A DNA stretch of 64,000 nt from Paenibacillus tritici (GCF_013204885.1 NZ_JABMKX010000010.1:62001-126000); one strand, 5' to 3'; positions 17,345 through 27,990 are shown, counted from the first letter of the stretch. Translations and numbers: made by a program. Notes: generated by a model from the letters alone, not told the origin.

Positions 17345-18979
17345 TTATTTCTTCGCGTTAATCTTCTGGACATTCTCCTGCCATCTTTGCGTTTTGAACT
17401 CGAGCAGCTTATCCAGCCCGGCTTTTTTGGCGTTCTTTCTAGCCGTTTCCAGCGCGGACAGCACCTCTTCATCCGACTTCGCCTGAACCATCTGGGCAAA
17501 AGCAAGGGTATGAATATTCTGAACATTCTGGGCGATGATCCCCATCTCCGTATCGGGAACCGGATCGGTATTCACGAATTCCGTAATGTCCAGAGCGGTT
17601 TTCCAGGTCACCGTGGACTGCGCTACCGTCTCCCATGATTTCTGGTTGGCGGCAAGCGAAGCCTCCAGGCTCATTTTTGCCGTATCAATAAGAGTCGTGT
17701 TGCCCGCCCAGTTGAAATCTTCGAACTTCCGCATAGTTTCCGTACGCTCATTAGCAGGTGTTGTCTTGTATTTCTCATTCGGAACCGGGGCGCCGTCTGC
17801 ATCCTCTTCATCCCAATACAGACCCTTCGGACCGAAGAACAGGACCTTCTGTCCCTCCGGACCCGTGATCCAGTCATAGTAGGCGAAGATGGCCTCCGGG
17901 TTCTTGGCGGAGGTGGTAATGACATTGACGTTCCAGCCCAGTGTCTCGAAGCCGCTGACAAACACCTTATTCTTGTCTATTCCCGCCTTATGCACCGGCC
18001 AAATAATCTCATATCCGCTGTCCGGGTTGCCCGCAGTCAGTGCCCGGTGCCCCTCGGCGCCGTACGTAGTGATGTTGGATTCGACCATGACCGCCACCCG
18101 GCCGGTATTCACCTTCTCCTTCACCGCATCCTGGACCTGCTGCAGCGCATCCTGGGTAACCAGGCGTTCGCGGAACAGCTTATTAATATAGAGCATCATG
18201 TCCTCAAAAGCAGGATCGTCATAGATCGGAATCAGCCTGTCGCCTTCCGGATAACCCATAAGGGAGATGAATTTGCTGGTGGCATTCTCCTTGAAACCAC
18301 CGTACATAATGTCAAGGCCGCCTCCCTTCTCACCAACCTCCAGAGGCACTACATCCGGGTACTTGTCTCGCACCTGGAGCAAATATTGATACAGATCCTC
18401 GAAGGTCTCAAGCTTCGGTCTGCCGAGTGCGTTATAGATATCCTTATTGACCATATAGCCCCCGTTGCCGAACTGCCCGGAGGTGTACCAGTTGGGGATT
18501 TGATAGATTTTGCCGTCCTCAGAACGAAGCAGGTTCAGGGTGGATTCCTTTACATATTTCTTGAAATTCGGATACTTCTCATAATACTCATCGAGCGCTA
18601 CGAGCCTTCCTGCCTGCACCAGCCGTTCCACTGTGGCTCCCCGGTCCGTGAAGATCACATCCGGCAGAGCGCCGCTGACAATCATCGTGTTAAGCTTTTC
18701 TGCGGCCGCCCCCCCGGATTGCACCGGCTCAACGGTAACCTTGCGGTTCTCCTGAATCCATCTCGTCGCCTCATTCTCCCCCCAAGAGGCTGTTGTAAGC
18801 CAGTCGTAGTTCCCATAGAAGCTGAAGGTAGTAGGCTTAATGCCGCCGTCATCTGTGGCTGCCCCGGCCTCTCCCTCACTTGTGTTCTGCGGAGTGCCGG
18901 ATTCCCCGCCACTGCTGCAGGCAGTGAGCAGCAGCAGGCCGGTAAGCAGAAGCGATACCCATTTCAACCGAATGCGCAT
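17345..18979 (-). CDS. Sugar-binding lipoprotein of an LplA-type ABC importer
   Basis: A 544-residue extracellular binding protein. The signal peptide ends in a lipobox LLTACSS with the lipidated Cys at residue 21. The rest has the long LplA/YtcQ-type solute-binding fold (SGALPDVIFTD, YQIPNWYTSGQFGNGG, DWITGPEGQKV). It captures an oligosaccharide and hands it to the two permeases encoded just upstream. No dedicated ATPase gene is present, as is usual for this family, which borrows the shared MsmX-type ATPase. The ligand is unknown. Confidence 0.87.
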   Translation of the reverse strand: MRIRLKWVSLLLTGLLLLTACSSGGESGTPQNTSEGEAGAATDDGGIKPTTFSFYGNYDWLTTASWGENEATRWIQENRKVTVEPVQSGGAAAEKLNTMIVSGALPDVIFTDRGATVERLVQAGRLVALDEYYEKYPNFKKYVKESTLNLLRSEDGKIYQIPNWYTSGQFGNGGYMVNKDIYNALGRPKLETFEDLYQYLLQVRDKYPDVVPLEVGEKGGGLDIMYGGFKENATSKFISLMGYPEGDRLIPIYDDPAFEDMMLYINKLFRERLVTQDALQQVQDAVKEKVNTGRVAVMVESNITTYGAEGHRALTAGNPDSGYEIIWPVHKAGIDKNKVFVSGFETLGWNVNVITTSAKNPEAIFAYYDWITGPEGQKVLFFGPKGLYWDEEDADGAPVPNEKYKTTPANERTETMRKFEDFNWAGNTTLIDTAKMSLEASLAANQKSWETVAQSTVTWKTALDITEFVNTDPVPDTEMGIIAQNVQNIHTLAFAQMVQAKSDEEVLSALETARKNAKKAGLDKLLEFKTQRWQENVQKINAKK

Positions 18980-19014
18980 GTTGTCCCCTTCTTTCTACAC
19001 GATATGAAAGACTG

Positions 19015-19905
19015 CTATTCTTTCAATGAACCGATCAGTACGCCCTTAACAAAATACTTCTGGAGAAAGGGGTACGTCAAAATAATCGGGATAGTGGCGA
19101 TCATCATCGTAGCCATAGTCAATGACTTCGTGGTGACCGTGCGATTCCGGTTCATATGATCCAGTGCAATGGCATTCGATGAGCCGATCTCAGTCATAAT
19201 GTTGGAGTTCATGATCTGCCGCAGCAGAGTCTGTATAGGAAGCAGATTGTCCTTCGTAATATAGATGGCTCCCGTGAACCAGTCGTTCCAGTACCCCACC
19301 GCTGTAAATAATGCAATCGTAGCGAGGACCGGGCCGGAGACGGGAATGACAATTTTGAAGAAAATCCCATAGTTGCCGCAGCCGTCGATCTTGGCCGATT
19401 CCTCCAGCCCGTCAGGCAGCGCAGCGAAGAAGGTGCGGATCACAATCATATTGTAGACGCTGATGATTCCCGGGATAATCAGTACCCAGAAGGTATCCAG
19501 CATATGCAGAGAGCGGATGAGCAGATAAGTGGGGATCAGCCCGCCGCTGAAGAACATCGTAACCATGAAGAATACCATATACTGCTTACGGTACAGCAAT
19601 GTCTTTTTGGACATGCCGTAGGCTAACAGGGCCGTGAAGAAGACCGACAAGGCCGTGCCGCTCAAGGTTCTAAGGACGGTGATCAGAAAAGAGTTCAGCA
19701 GGCGGTGATCCTGAAACACAATATAATAATTCTCGAAGGTGTACACTCTCGGCCACAGGGTTACGCCGCCCAGCGCCGTATCGCTCCCCTGATTAAAGGA
19801 GATCACAAGCGCATTCCAAAACGGATAGAGCATAATAACAGCCATCAGTGTCAAGAGGATATAGATCGTCCGCTGCATGATTTTGTCGCCCAGGCTTAGT
19901 CTCAT
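19015..19905 (-). CDS. Carbohydrate ABC transporter permease, LplC type
   Basis: A 296-residue inner-membrane permease with six helices and the EAA loop that docks the ATPase (DGLEESAKIDGCGNYGIFFK). The C-terminal VLIGSLKE matches LplC/YtcP proteins, whose ends are typically KGVMIGSLKG-like. It follows the first permease gene after 27 bases with AGGAGG ahead of the ATG. Together they form the channel of the importer in this operon. Confidence 0.9.
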   Translation of the reverse strand: MRLSLGDKIMQRTIYILLTLMAVIMLYPFWNALVISFNQGSDTALGGVTLWPRVYTFENYYIVFQDHRLLNSFLITVLRTLSGTALSVFFTALLAYGMSKKTLLYRKQYMVFFMVTMFFSGGLIPTYLLIRSLHMLDTFWVLIIPGIISVYNMIVIRTFFAALPDGLEESAKIDGCGNYGIFFKIVIPVSGPVLATIALFTAVGYWNDWFTGAIYITKDNLLPIQTLLRQIMNSNIMTEIGSSNAIALDHMNRNRTVTTKSLTMATMMIATIPIILTYPFLQKYFVKGVLIGSLKE

Positions 19906-19932
19906 TGTTCACTCCTCCTATAGATTGTAGGT

Positions 19933-20859
19933 CTACCAGAGACTAACATCTGCCCGGCGGGCGATTTTGTTGGCTGTCACCAGCAGAATTACACTGATCA
20001 CCGCTTTGAACAGTCCTACCGCTGTCGCATAAGAGAATCTGGCATTCAATATCCCGACACGGTATACGTAGGTGTCAATGACATCGGAGTATGGCCGCAA
20101 GACCGGATTGGTCGCCAGCAGCAAAATGTCCTCAAATCCTGCACTGAGCAGATTACCGATGGCAAGAATCATAAAGATGATAATAATAGAAGCAATACTG
20201 GGGAGGGTAATCAGGTAGATTTGCTTAAAGCGGCTTGCACCGTCTATAGAGGCTGCCTCATACAAGGCCGGATCAACACCCGCTATCGCGGCCAGATAGA
20301 CAATGCTCCCGAATCCGATCTCCTTCCACACATTGACACTCACCAGAATGGACCAGAAGTATTTCGGAATCGCCAGAAAGTTAACCGGTTCTACAATCAG
20401 GTCCAGCCGTTCCAGCAAATAATTCAGCGTTCCGTTATCCACAGATAACAGCGAGAATACGAACCCGGATACAATGACCCAGGACAGGAAATACGGCAGA
20501 TAGCTGACGGTCTGGATGAACCGTTTGAACGCCATATTCCCGATTTCATTCAGCATGAGCGCAAACAGAATGGGGGCCGGGAACGTAATCAGCAGCTTCA
20601 GCAAGCTAATCACAATTGTATTTCTCATCACATTCCAGAACTCCGGCGCTTCAAAGAACATTTTGAAATTCATCAATCCGACCCACGGACTCTTCATCAT
20701 GCCGCCAAAGATATCATACTGCTGGAAGGCCATAACCACGCCATACATTGGAATGTAGCTGAATATAAGAACAAAGATAATGCCCGGCCAAACCATGGAC
20801 TGTAAATCTAACTGATCCCTAAACTTATGCCTTACCCTTGATTTCTCAGCCATCTTCAT
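19933..20859 (-). CDS. Carbohydrate ABC transporter permease, LplB type
   Basis: A 308-residue inner-membrane permease with six helices. The EAA motif reads DPALYEAASIDGASRFKQ. FSYIPMYGVVMAFQQYDIF near the N-terminus is the hallmark of LplB/YteP proteins. The ATG follows GGGGGGAAGA. It sits between the GH4 gene and the LplC-type gene in the same operon and forms the importer channel with the latter. Confidence 0.9.
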   Translation of the reverse strand: MKMAEKSRVRHKFRDQLDLQSMVWPGIIFVLIFSYIPMYGVVMAFQQYDIFGGMMKSPWVGLMNFKMFFEAPEFWNVMRNTIVISLLKLLITFPAPILFALMLNEIGNMAFKRFIQTVSYLPYFLSWVIVSGFVFSLLSVDNGTLNYLLERLDLIVEPVNFLAIPKYFWSILVSVNVWKEIGFGSIVYLAAIAGVDPALYEAASIDGASRFKQIYLITLPSIASIIIIFMILAIGNLLSAGFEDILLLATNPVLRPYSDVIDTYVYRVGILNARFSYATAVGLFKAVISVILLVTANKIARRADVSLW

Positions 20860-20882
20860 CCGTCTTCCCCCCGGCGTTAAGT

Positions 20883-22181
20883 CTAATGAAATAATGGCAA
20901 AAACGGTTTGTTGTGCTCCAGCATCTCATCCAGCAGCTGTTCAGCTACGGTGACTGAAGGGATTAGCGGATGATGCACCAGGGCTTGCAGGGCAATATCC
21001 CGGTCTCCGCGAACGGCTGCTTCGATGGTCAGACTCTCATATTGCTTAACCGCCGCCAGCAGACCTCTGACGGATGGTGGAATGCGGCGCAGCGGGACCG
21101 GCAGCGGACCTTGCTTGGTCACCAGACAGTTCACCTCGATGGAAGCATCATCCGGCAGGAAATCAATGATTCCGTTATTTCGTACGTTCAGCGTCTGGAT
21201 GTCGCGCGAATCATTATAGATAGACCGCATCAGCAGTACCGCCGCCTCCGAATAATAGGCTCCGCCGCGCTGCTCCAGCTGCTTCGGCTTCTCCTTCAGC
21301 TCTACGTTCCGGTACAGCTCGAACAGCTCTTCCTCCACCTGCTTCACCACCTCAGCCCGCGAGCCGGTTGATGCTGCCGCTTCCTTCTGTTCCGCAAGCA
21401 TGTCGTCTGTCATATAGTAATAGCTTAGATAATAGGAAGGGATCGCTTTTAACCCATTCAGGAACCGGTGGTCCCAGGAATCAAACGGTACATTGCTGGC
21501 CTTGTAATTCTGAGGATAGTCAATCAGCTCCTGCAGCTTGCTCTTTCCGTCAATCACCACATCAGATACCCAGTGCAGATGATTGATGCCCACGAACTCG
21601 GCGTAAATCTTCTCCGTAGGGAGTCCGAAGAACTCGGAGAGCCACTTTTGAAAACCGATGGGAGAGTTGCACAGCCCTACGCTCTTTACCGAAGAATATT
21701 TGTGTACCGCCTCGGTCACCATGCCCGCCGGATTGGTGAAATTCAGCAGCCAGGCCTCTGGGGCCAGCTCCTCCATATCCCTGCAGATATCCAGAATGAC
21801 CGGGATCGTCCGCAGGCCTTTCATCATCCCACCGGGGCCTGTCGTCTCCTGACCGATCACATTGTACTTCAGCGGAATCAATTCGTCCCATTTCCGCGCT
21901 TCCAGCATACCTACCCGGATCTGTGTGCAGACAAAGTGCGCTCCGGCGATGGCTTCCCTGCGGTTAAGCGTTTCCGTTAATGTGATCGGCAGGCCGGACT
22001 CCGCAATCATACGCTTGCTTAGTTCCGTAATCGTATGCAGCTTCTCCCGCCCCTCCTCAATATCCACGAGCCATACTTCGCCGATGGGCAGCTCTTGGTG
22101 GTGCTTGATAATCCCCTCGATAAGCTCAGGTGTATACGATGACCCGGCTCCGATTACAACCAGCTTCAATGTTTCCTCCAT
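20883..22181 (-). CDS. GH4 6-phospho-beta-glucosidase-like enzyme
   Basis: A 432-residue family GH4 enzyme that needs NAD and manganese and works by oxidation-elimination. Visible are the dinucleotide loop VIGAGSSYTPELIEG at residues 7-21, VIGQETTGPGG, and the metal-binding Cys and His in GLCNSP and GINHLHW. The sequence style fits the 6-phospho-beta-glucosidase (CelF/LicH) branch better than LplD-type galacturonidases. The ATG at 22181 matches the family start and has AAGGAAGG seven bases upstream. An alternative ATG at 22208 overlaps the kinase stop by four bases. It should cleave a phosphorylated disaccharide in the cytoplasm. Confidence 0.85.
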   Translation of the reverse strand: MEETLKLVVIGAGSSYTPELIEGIIKHHQELPIGEVWLVDIEEGREKLHTITELSKRMIAESGLPITLTETLNRREAIAGAHFVCTQIRVGMLEARKWDELIPLKYNVIGQETTGPGGMMKGLRTIPVILDICRDMEELAPEAWLLNFTNPAGMVTEAVHKYSSVKSVGLCNSPIGFQKWLSEFFGLPTEKIYAEFVGINHLHWVSDVVIDGKSKLQELIDYPQNYKASNVPFDSWDHRFLNGLKAIPSYYLSYYYMTDDMLAEQKEAAASTGSRAEVVKQVEEELFELYRNVELKEKPKQLEQRGGAYYSEAAVLLMRSIYNDSRDIQTLNVRNNGIIDFLPDDASIEVNCLVTKQGPLPVPLRRIPPSVRGLLAAVKQYESLTIEAAVRGDRDIALQALVHHPLIPSVTVAEQLLDEMLEHNKPFLPLFH

Positions 22182-22204
22182 GATAGAACCTTCCTTCACC
22201 ATTT

Positions 22205-23176
22205 TCATTTGATTACCTGCTCCAGAGACAGGCGGTCCAGGATTTCATGATTCACATCCATTCCGCTGCTTTCCATCGCCAGAACGACCGAACCAACCAC
22301 CGGCTCACGGTTTAATATCTTTAAGGTGCCATTCGGAGCCGACTGTTTCACTCTCTGCTCAATGGCGCGCTTGATGATTCCCGAACGGTCTCCCTTGGTC
22401 AGCAGGCTGCCAGCCAGTACAACGTCAAAAGTATCCTTCTCCATCGCCAGTTGGCGGATTGTCGCCGCCGCAGCCAGCCCCAATTCCTCGCCTTGTCTGA
22501 TCAGTAATTCAGTGGCAACCTCGTCCCCGTCCTCTGCCGCCTGAAACAGCAGCTCGGCAATATCAGCCGGTAATTCCCGGTAATGATCCAGATACTCCTC
22601 CCGCAGCTCCGTAACGCTGGAATAGCCCAGCCGCCGGGTCAAGCGCTCTGCCAGCACCGTCTTGCCCGCTCTTCCATCATGCGCCCGCATCACGCTGCGG
22701 AATACCTCCATACTTAGATCATAGCCGCCGCCAAAATCACCAAACCGGTAACCGAACCCCCCGCATTGATGCATAACACCCATCGGATTCTTGCCGGCAC
22801 AATTCACACCTGAACCGCAAATCAGTACAACTCCATAATTCTCCCCGGTGCCGGAGCGCAGTGCATTCCAGGTATCGCAGGAAATCTCCGTCCGGGGAAG
22901 GCTGAGGCGGCTGATGATCGGCCGCAGAATCCTGAAGTCAGCCTCTCTGTCGGCTCCTGCCATTCCGAACCAGGAATACTCCAGCTGGTCCTTCGTCAAC
23001 CCTGACGCCATGACCGCTTCCGATACCGCCTGCTGTAAGCTCTCTTCTGCCTGCTCGCAATTCTTTTGGTGATTTCCGTTTCCTCCCCGGCCTACAGCAA
23101 TAACCTGACCTTGTTCACTTGCAATCATGGCATAGGTTTTGCTGCCCCCAGCATCCACTCCCAAGTAATACTTCAC
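22205..23176 (-). CDS. BadF/BadG-type sugar kinase (N-acetylglucosamine kinase-like)
   Basis: A 323-residue ASKHA-fold ATPase. The phosphate-1 loop is YLGVDAGGSKTYAMIA at the N-terminus, the phosphate-2 loop is VLICGSGVN, and the adenosine loop is VVLAGSLL. Family members phosphorylate N-acetylglucosamine, glucosamine or similar sugars. The GTG start follows AGGAGTG. It lies directly ahead of a phospho-glycosidase gene in an operon with an ABC importer and no PTS component. The inference is that this kinase supplies the phosphate the GH4 enzyme needs, either on the disaccharide or on a released sugar. Confidence 0.82.
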   Translation of the reverse strand: MKYYLGVDAGGSKTYAMIASEQGQVIAVGRGGNGNHQKNCEQAEESLQQAVSEAVMASGLTKDQLEYSWFGMAGADREADFRILRPIISRLSLPRTEISCDTWNALRSGTGENYGVVLICGSGVNCAGKNPMGVMHQCGGFGYRFGDFGGGYDLSMEVFRSVMRAHDGRAGKTVLAERLTRRLGYSSVTELREEYLDHYRELPADIAELLFQAAEDGDEVATELLIRQGEELGLAAAATIRQLAMEKDTFDVVLAGSLLTKGDRSGIIKRAIEQRVKQSAPNGTLKILNREPVVGSVVLAMESSGMDVNHEILDRLSLEQVIK

Positions 23177-23197
23177 AGATCATTTCACTCCTAATAT

Positions 23198-24187
23198 TCA
23201 GGTTAATCTTACATTTGCTGACGATTCGCGCACGAGAAGCTGAGGAGCGAGCTTCGTTACAGCGGGCGGCATCACCTCCCCATGGATTAATTGCATCAGC
23301 AGATCAACCCCGATGCTGCCCATTTGCGCTTCAGGCTGCCTGACCGTCGTGAGCCGCGGGTAGAATTCGCCTGCGAACTGCTGATCATCGAATCCCACGA
23401 CCGAGAGATCATGAGGAACCCGAATCCCCTCGTCGCGCAGCGCCTGGACTACTCCAAGAGCAATGAAGTCATCTCCGCAAAAAAAGGCTGTCGGAAGCTT
23501 ATCTTCACGGACCCAGCGTTTGGCGACCTCATACCCCCCACTTACGGTGAACCCGCAGGAATCTGTGCCGAACGACGTTAGCCCTGCTTCCTCCAGTGCC
23601 TGGCTGTACCCCCGCTTACGTTCCGCAACGCTCAGGAATACCGAAGGGCCGCCGATAAAGGCAATCTGCGTGTGTCCAAGATTAATCAAATGCTTGGTTG
23701 CCTCATAACCACCCTGGTAATTATCGACCACGACACTGGGAACATCCTCATGCTGGAACTGGTTATCCAGCAGTACAAACGGAATATTTTTTCTTTTCAG
23801 TTCCTCTACAGATGCTTCCTCTTCCAGCGGGGACAACAGGATAATCCCGTCCACACGGTCCTTCTGAAACAGGAAGTTATCCCCTTCATCCTCATTCTCG
23901 GCAATGGATAACGCCAAGAAATACCCTTGCTCCGTCAGCTTACGGTTGACCACACGAATTACGCGGTCATAAAAAGAATCATTAAAGTTGTTAATCGACA
24001 TCCCGATGACTCCCGTCTTGCCGCGTACCAGACTCCGCGCTGCGGAATTGGGCTGATAATTCAGCTCCTCCATCGCTTTAAGCACCTTCTGTCTATTGGA
24101 CTCACGCACAGACGGTGAGTGGTTAAGCACTCTGGATACAGTCACTACCGAGAGCCCCGACTTTTTGGCTACATCATGAATATTCAT
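23198..24187 (-). CDS. LacI-family repressor of the oligosaccharide operon
   Basis: A 329-residue regulator. Residues 1-50 carry the LacI helix-turn-helix and hinge (MNIHDVAKKSGLSVVTVSRV, then ARSLVRG). Residues 60-329 form a sugar-binding periplasmic-protein-like domain with FCGDDFIALGV and VVGFDDQQFA. It is the first gene of a seven-gene minus-strand operon, with 21 bases to the kinase gene. Two matching palindromic operators lie upstream of its start, so it probably controls its own operon and is released by an imported sugar or sugar phosphate. Confidence 0.88.
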   Translation of the reverse strand: MNIHDVAKKSGLSVVTVSRVLNHSPSVRESNRQKVLKAMEELNYQPNSAARSLVRGKTGVIGMSINNFNDSFYDRVIRVVNRKLTEQGYFLALSIAENEDEGDNFLFQKDRVDGIILLSPLEEEASVEELKRKNIPFVLLDNQFQHEDVPSVVVDNYQGGYEATKHLINLGHTQIAFIGGPSVFLSVAERKRGYSQALEEAGLTSFGTDSCGFTVSGGYEVAKRWVREDKLPTAFFCGDDFIALGVVQALRDEGIRVPHDLSVVGFDDQQFAGEFYPRLTTVRQPEAQMGSIGVDLLMQLIHGEVMPPAVTKLAPQLLVRESSANVRLT

Positions 24188-24212
24188 CTAAGATTACCCG
24201 CCTCCTTCACTC

Positions 24213-24234
24213 CAAAGTTTAAACGATTAAACTT
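24213..24234. promoter_or_regulatory. LacI-type operator O1
   Basis: A 22-base palindrome with perfect nine-base arms AAAGTTTAA and TTAAACTTT around a central ACGA. The size and CG-containing centre are typical of LacI-family operators. It lies 26 bases upstream of the lacI-type start codon, where bound repressor would block transcription. Confidence 0.7.
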
Positions 24235-24343
24235 TCAGTGAAAATAAAAAATTCCTTACATATCATGATATATCCTTGTCCTCACTGATAATAGAACATT
24301 TAATGTCAGCTTTATCTCCATACAAACCTTATTAATCTTTACA

Positions 24344-24365
24344 AAAGTTTAAAGGTTTTTACTTT
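24344..24365. promoter_or_regulatory. LacI-type operator O2, degenerate right arm
   Basis: The left arm AAAGTTTAAA is the same as in O1. The right arm (GTTTTTACTTT) differs from the ideal at two positions, with the same 22-base span. It lies 131 bases upstream of O1, a distance that would permit a repression loop. Confidence 0.5.
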
Positions 24366-24518
24366 GGGTTAATATTACCACCGTTCTAAATATCCGTCAA
24401 TCCAAAACCTGTTAATATACCTATCTCCAACTCCCTGACCGTCTGCTCTACTTCGGACACTGCTGAATGATCTGAACAAAAAGGGAGTGAATTGCGGACG
24501 ATACCAACGGCTCCAACA

Positions 24519-24712
24519 AGCAAGTGGATAAACGTATCTTAATTAGTGGATTTGGGCGGATTTGGGGCAAGCAAGTGGAAAAACAACATTTAATGTTTGG
24601 GGTTTCTGCTACTTGGGCTGAAATGCGAATATTTAAGTGCTCTTTATCCAACTGCTGTTTGAGCAGAGTCTATTTGTTCCTCAGCAAGTGGAGTAAATCC
24701 ACCTATTTCCTC
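24519..24712 (+). repeat. Dispersed repeat R2, copy 1
   Basis: About 194 bases that align along their whole length with the reverse complement of 32701-32893. The two are roughly two-thirds identical by eye. Inside, AAGTGGATAAACG and TTTATCCAACT form near-terminal inverted repeats. Two overlapping open frames here, one per strand, look like by-products. The element lies in the stretch between the LacI gene and groEL. Confidence 0.65.
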
Positions 24713-24776
24713 CCATAGTGTCCCGACATAATATGAACGTTGACACCGGGAAGAAATTCACCGGCCATGCAAAAAG

Positions 24777-24813
24777 AAGCCTCCCACAAGTTCAATGAAC
24801 TCATGAGAAGCTT
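24777..24813 (-). terminator. Terminator of groESL
   Basis: On the minus strand this region forms a long stem, AAGCTTCTCATGAGTTC with GAACTTGTGGGAGGCTT, using several G-U pairs. It is followed by CTTTTT. It is the best-formed terminator downstream of groEL. Confidence 0.7.
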
Positions 24814-24862
24814 CTAATTGTGTTACCCCTTGTGGGGGAAATGTGGGGAAATAACCTTCCCC

Positions 24863-24901
24863 TAACGCCAAACCCTTGTGACTACAAGGGTTTGGCGTTA
24901 A
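24863..24901 (-). terminator. Hairpin directly after groEL
   Basis: Arms TAACGCCAAACCCTTGT and ACAAGGGTTTGGCGTTA are perfectly complementary and begin two bases after the groEL stop. No T-tract follows on the minus strand, so it may protect the 3' end of the mRNA, with the hairpin at 24777-24813 doing the termination. Confidence 0.55.
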
Positions 24902-24902
24902 T

Positions 24903-26549
<1,647 letters not shown>

Positions 26550-26622
26550 CTAATAGTATTGTGAGCATTCACTTGCCTTGAATATAAGTACTCTGAAACT
26601 AACTTATGAGAAGCATCCCGGA

Positions 26623-26904
26623 CTAGTCAAGAATAGCGTGAATGTCGCTTTCTTTCATAATCAGATACTCTTTGCCTTCGTATTTGATTTCAGTTCCGGC
26701 ATATTTAGAGAAAAGCACACGGTCGCCTTCTTTAACTTCCAGCGCTACACGGACTCCGTCTTTCAAAGCTCCGCTGCCTACAGCGATAATAGTGCCTTCT
26801 TGCGGTTTCTCTTTGGAAGAGTCCGGAAGCACGATCCCGAAAGAAGTGGTTTCCTGTTGCTCGCTTGGTTCTACCAATACGCGTTCACCTAGTGGTTTAA
26901 TCAT
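26623..26904 (-). CDS. groES: Co-chaperonin GroES
   Basis: A 93-residue GroES, the lid of the GroEL cage. It opens [13 protein letters not shown]. The mobile loop is [22 protein letters not shown], and the protein contains [22 protein letters not shown]. It is the first gene of the groESL operon, preceded by an AGGAGG site and, further up, a CIRCE element and a SigmaA promoter. Confidence 0.98.
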   Translation of the reverse strand: MIKPLGERVLVEPSEQQETTSFGIVLPDSSKEKPQEGTIIAVGSGALKDGVRVALEVKEGDRVLFSKYAGTEIKYEGKEYLIMKESDIHAILD

Positions 26905-27048
26905 GAAAAAATAGCCTCCTTTGAAATTATGTTATTTGCCTTGAAAACATAGATTGAACTGCGGGGATCTGCCGTTAGGCGGCAATATAGCTGATCAGCA
27001 CCTTGAAAAAGGATGTTGCTCCGGCTATTCCCGGTTTTTTTCGCAGCG

Positions 27049-27075
27049 TTAGCACTCAACCCTCTGTAGTGCTAA
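27049..27075. promoter_or_regulatory. CIRCE element (HrcA operator) of groESL
   Basis: TTAGCACTC, nine bases, then TAGTGCTAA. This is the CIRCE inverted repeat with one mismatch in the right arm. It lies between the promoter and groES, where HrcA repressor binds to hold groESL down until heat shock. Confidence 0.95.
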
Positions 27076-27086
27076 CAACAATTTTT

Positions 27087-27115
27087 ATGATACTCAACTT
27101 GAAGACGAATTTCAA
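27087..27115 (-). promoter_or_regulatory. SigmaA promoter of groESL
   Basis: On the minus strand a -35 TTGAAA (27115-27110) and a -10 TATCAT (27092-27087) are separated by exactly 17 bases. The CIRCE element begins 11 bases further downstream, so the start site would fall at its edge, as expected for HrcA control. Confidence 0.75.
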
Positions 27116-27225
27116 GTCCTTTTACGTAAAATCGTATTTGTTTTTGGTAAAATTATGGTTTCAGCGCTTGTCCGACACACACTCTACTACATTCTATCCC
27201 CCAAGGGGCAAAATATGCCCCTCCC

Positions 27226-27990
27226 CTATTCCGCCTTAACATAACGTGCTTCCCGCTCCGCATCTTCAGCCAGTTGCCTGCGGTAGACGAACGCAGACAG
27301 AAACACGCTGAATTCATACAGCGCCAGCAGCGGAATCGTCACGAGGAAGTCCGAGATGAAGTCAGGCGGCGTAATCACCACAGCGATAAACACAAGCGCA
27401 AAGTACGCATACCGGCGCATCCGGCGCAGACGCAGCGGGTTCAGCACCCTGAGCTTGGTCAGAAACATGACAATCAGCGGCAGCTCGAAGAGCAGGGCCA
27501 GCGGAATCACGAGACCGAACAGGAAGCTGAAGTATTCCGCGATGCCGTAGGTCTCCTCAAGTCCCATGCTGCGCGTAATCGAAATGGTGAAGGATAAGGC
27601 CATAGGGAACACTATGTAATAGGCAAAAGCGATACCAAGAATAAACAAAACGAACACATACGGCACATAACGCAGTGCAGCGCTCCGCTCCACGGGACGC
27701 AGGCCGGGGCTGATGAACGCCCATAGCTGAAAAACAATAAACGGCACAGAGAAGACCAGCGATACCGCCATCGCAATCTTCACGTACATGCCGATCCCGT
27801 CCCAGAAGGAGAAGGCATGAAGCACGAAGCCCTGCGCCGCGTCAGCGTCGATAAGGTACAGATAGATTGGTTTGGCAACGAACAAGCCCAGCACAAGCCC
27901 GGCCACGAACACGATCAGCACGTAGATAAGCCGTCTGCGCAGCTCCGTCAGATGATCGACCAGGGACATTTCTTCCGCTTCCAGAGACAT
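27226..27990 (-). CDS. tatC: Twin-arginine translocase subunit TatC
   Basis: A 254-residue membrane protein with six helices, the receptor core of the Tat system that exports folded proteins. SLVDHLTELRRRLIYVLIVF at the N-terminus is the TatC signature, followed by FRPVERS-like and FELPLIVMFL segments. I start it at the ATG at 27990; two in-frame GTG codons just upstream have no clearer ribosome site. It lies downstream of tatA on the same strand, with a hairpin between. Confidence 0.92.
   Translation of the reverse strand: MSLEAEEMSLVDHLTELRRRLIYVLIVFVAGLVLGLFVAKPIYLYLIDADAAQGFVLHAFSFWDGIGMYVKIAMAVSLVFSVPFIVFQLWAFISPGLRPVERSAALRYVPYVFVLFILGIAFAYYIVFPMALSFTISITRSMGLEETYGIAEYFSFLFGLVIPLALLFELPLIVMFLTKLRVLNPLRLRRMRRYAYFALVFIAVVITPPDFISDFLVTIPLLALYEFSVFLSAFVYRRQLAEDAEREARYVKAE

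Noticed and set aside
24448-24718. Overlapping open frames on both strands upstream of groEL
   Set aside because: Both fall in repeat R2, mirror one another, lack ribosome sites and have no recognisable motif.
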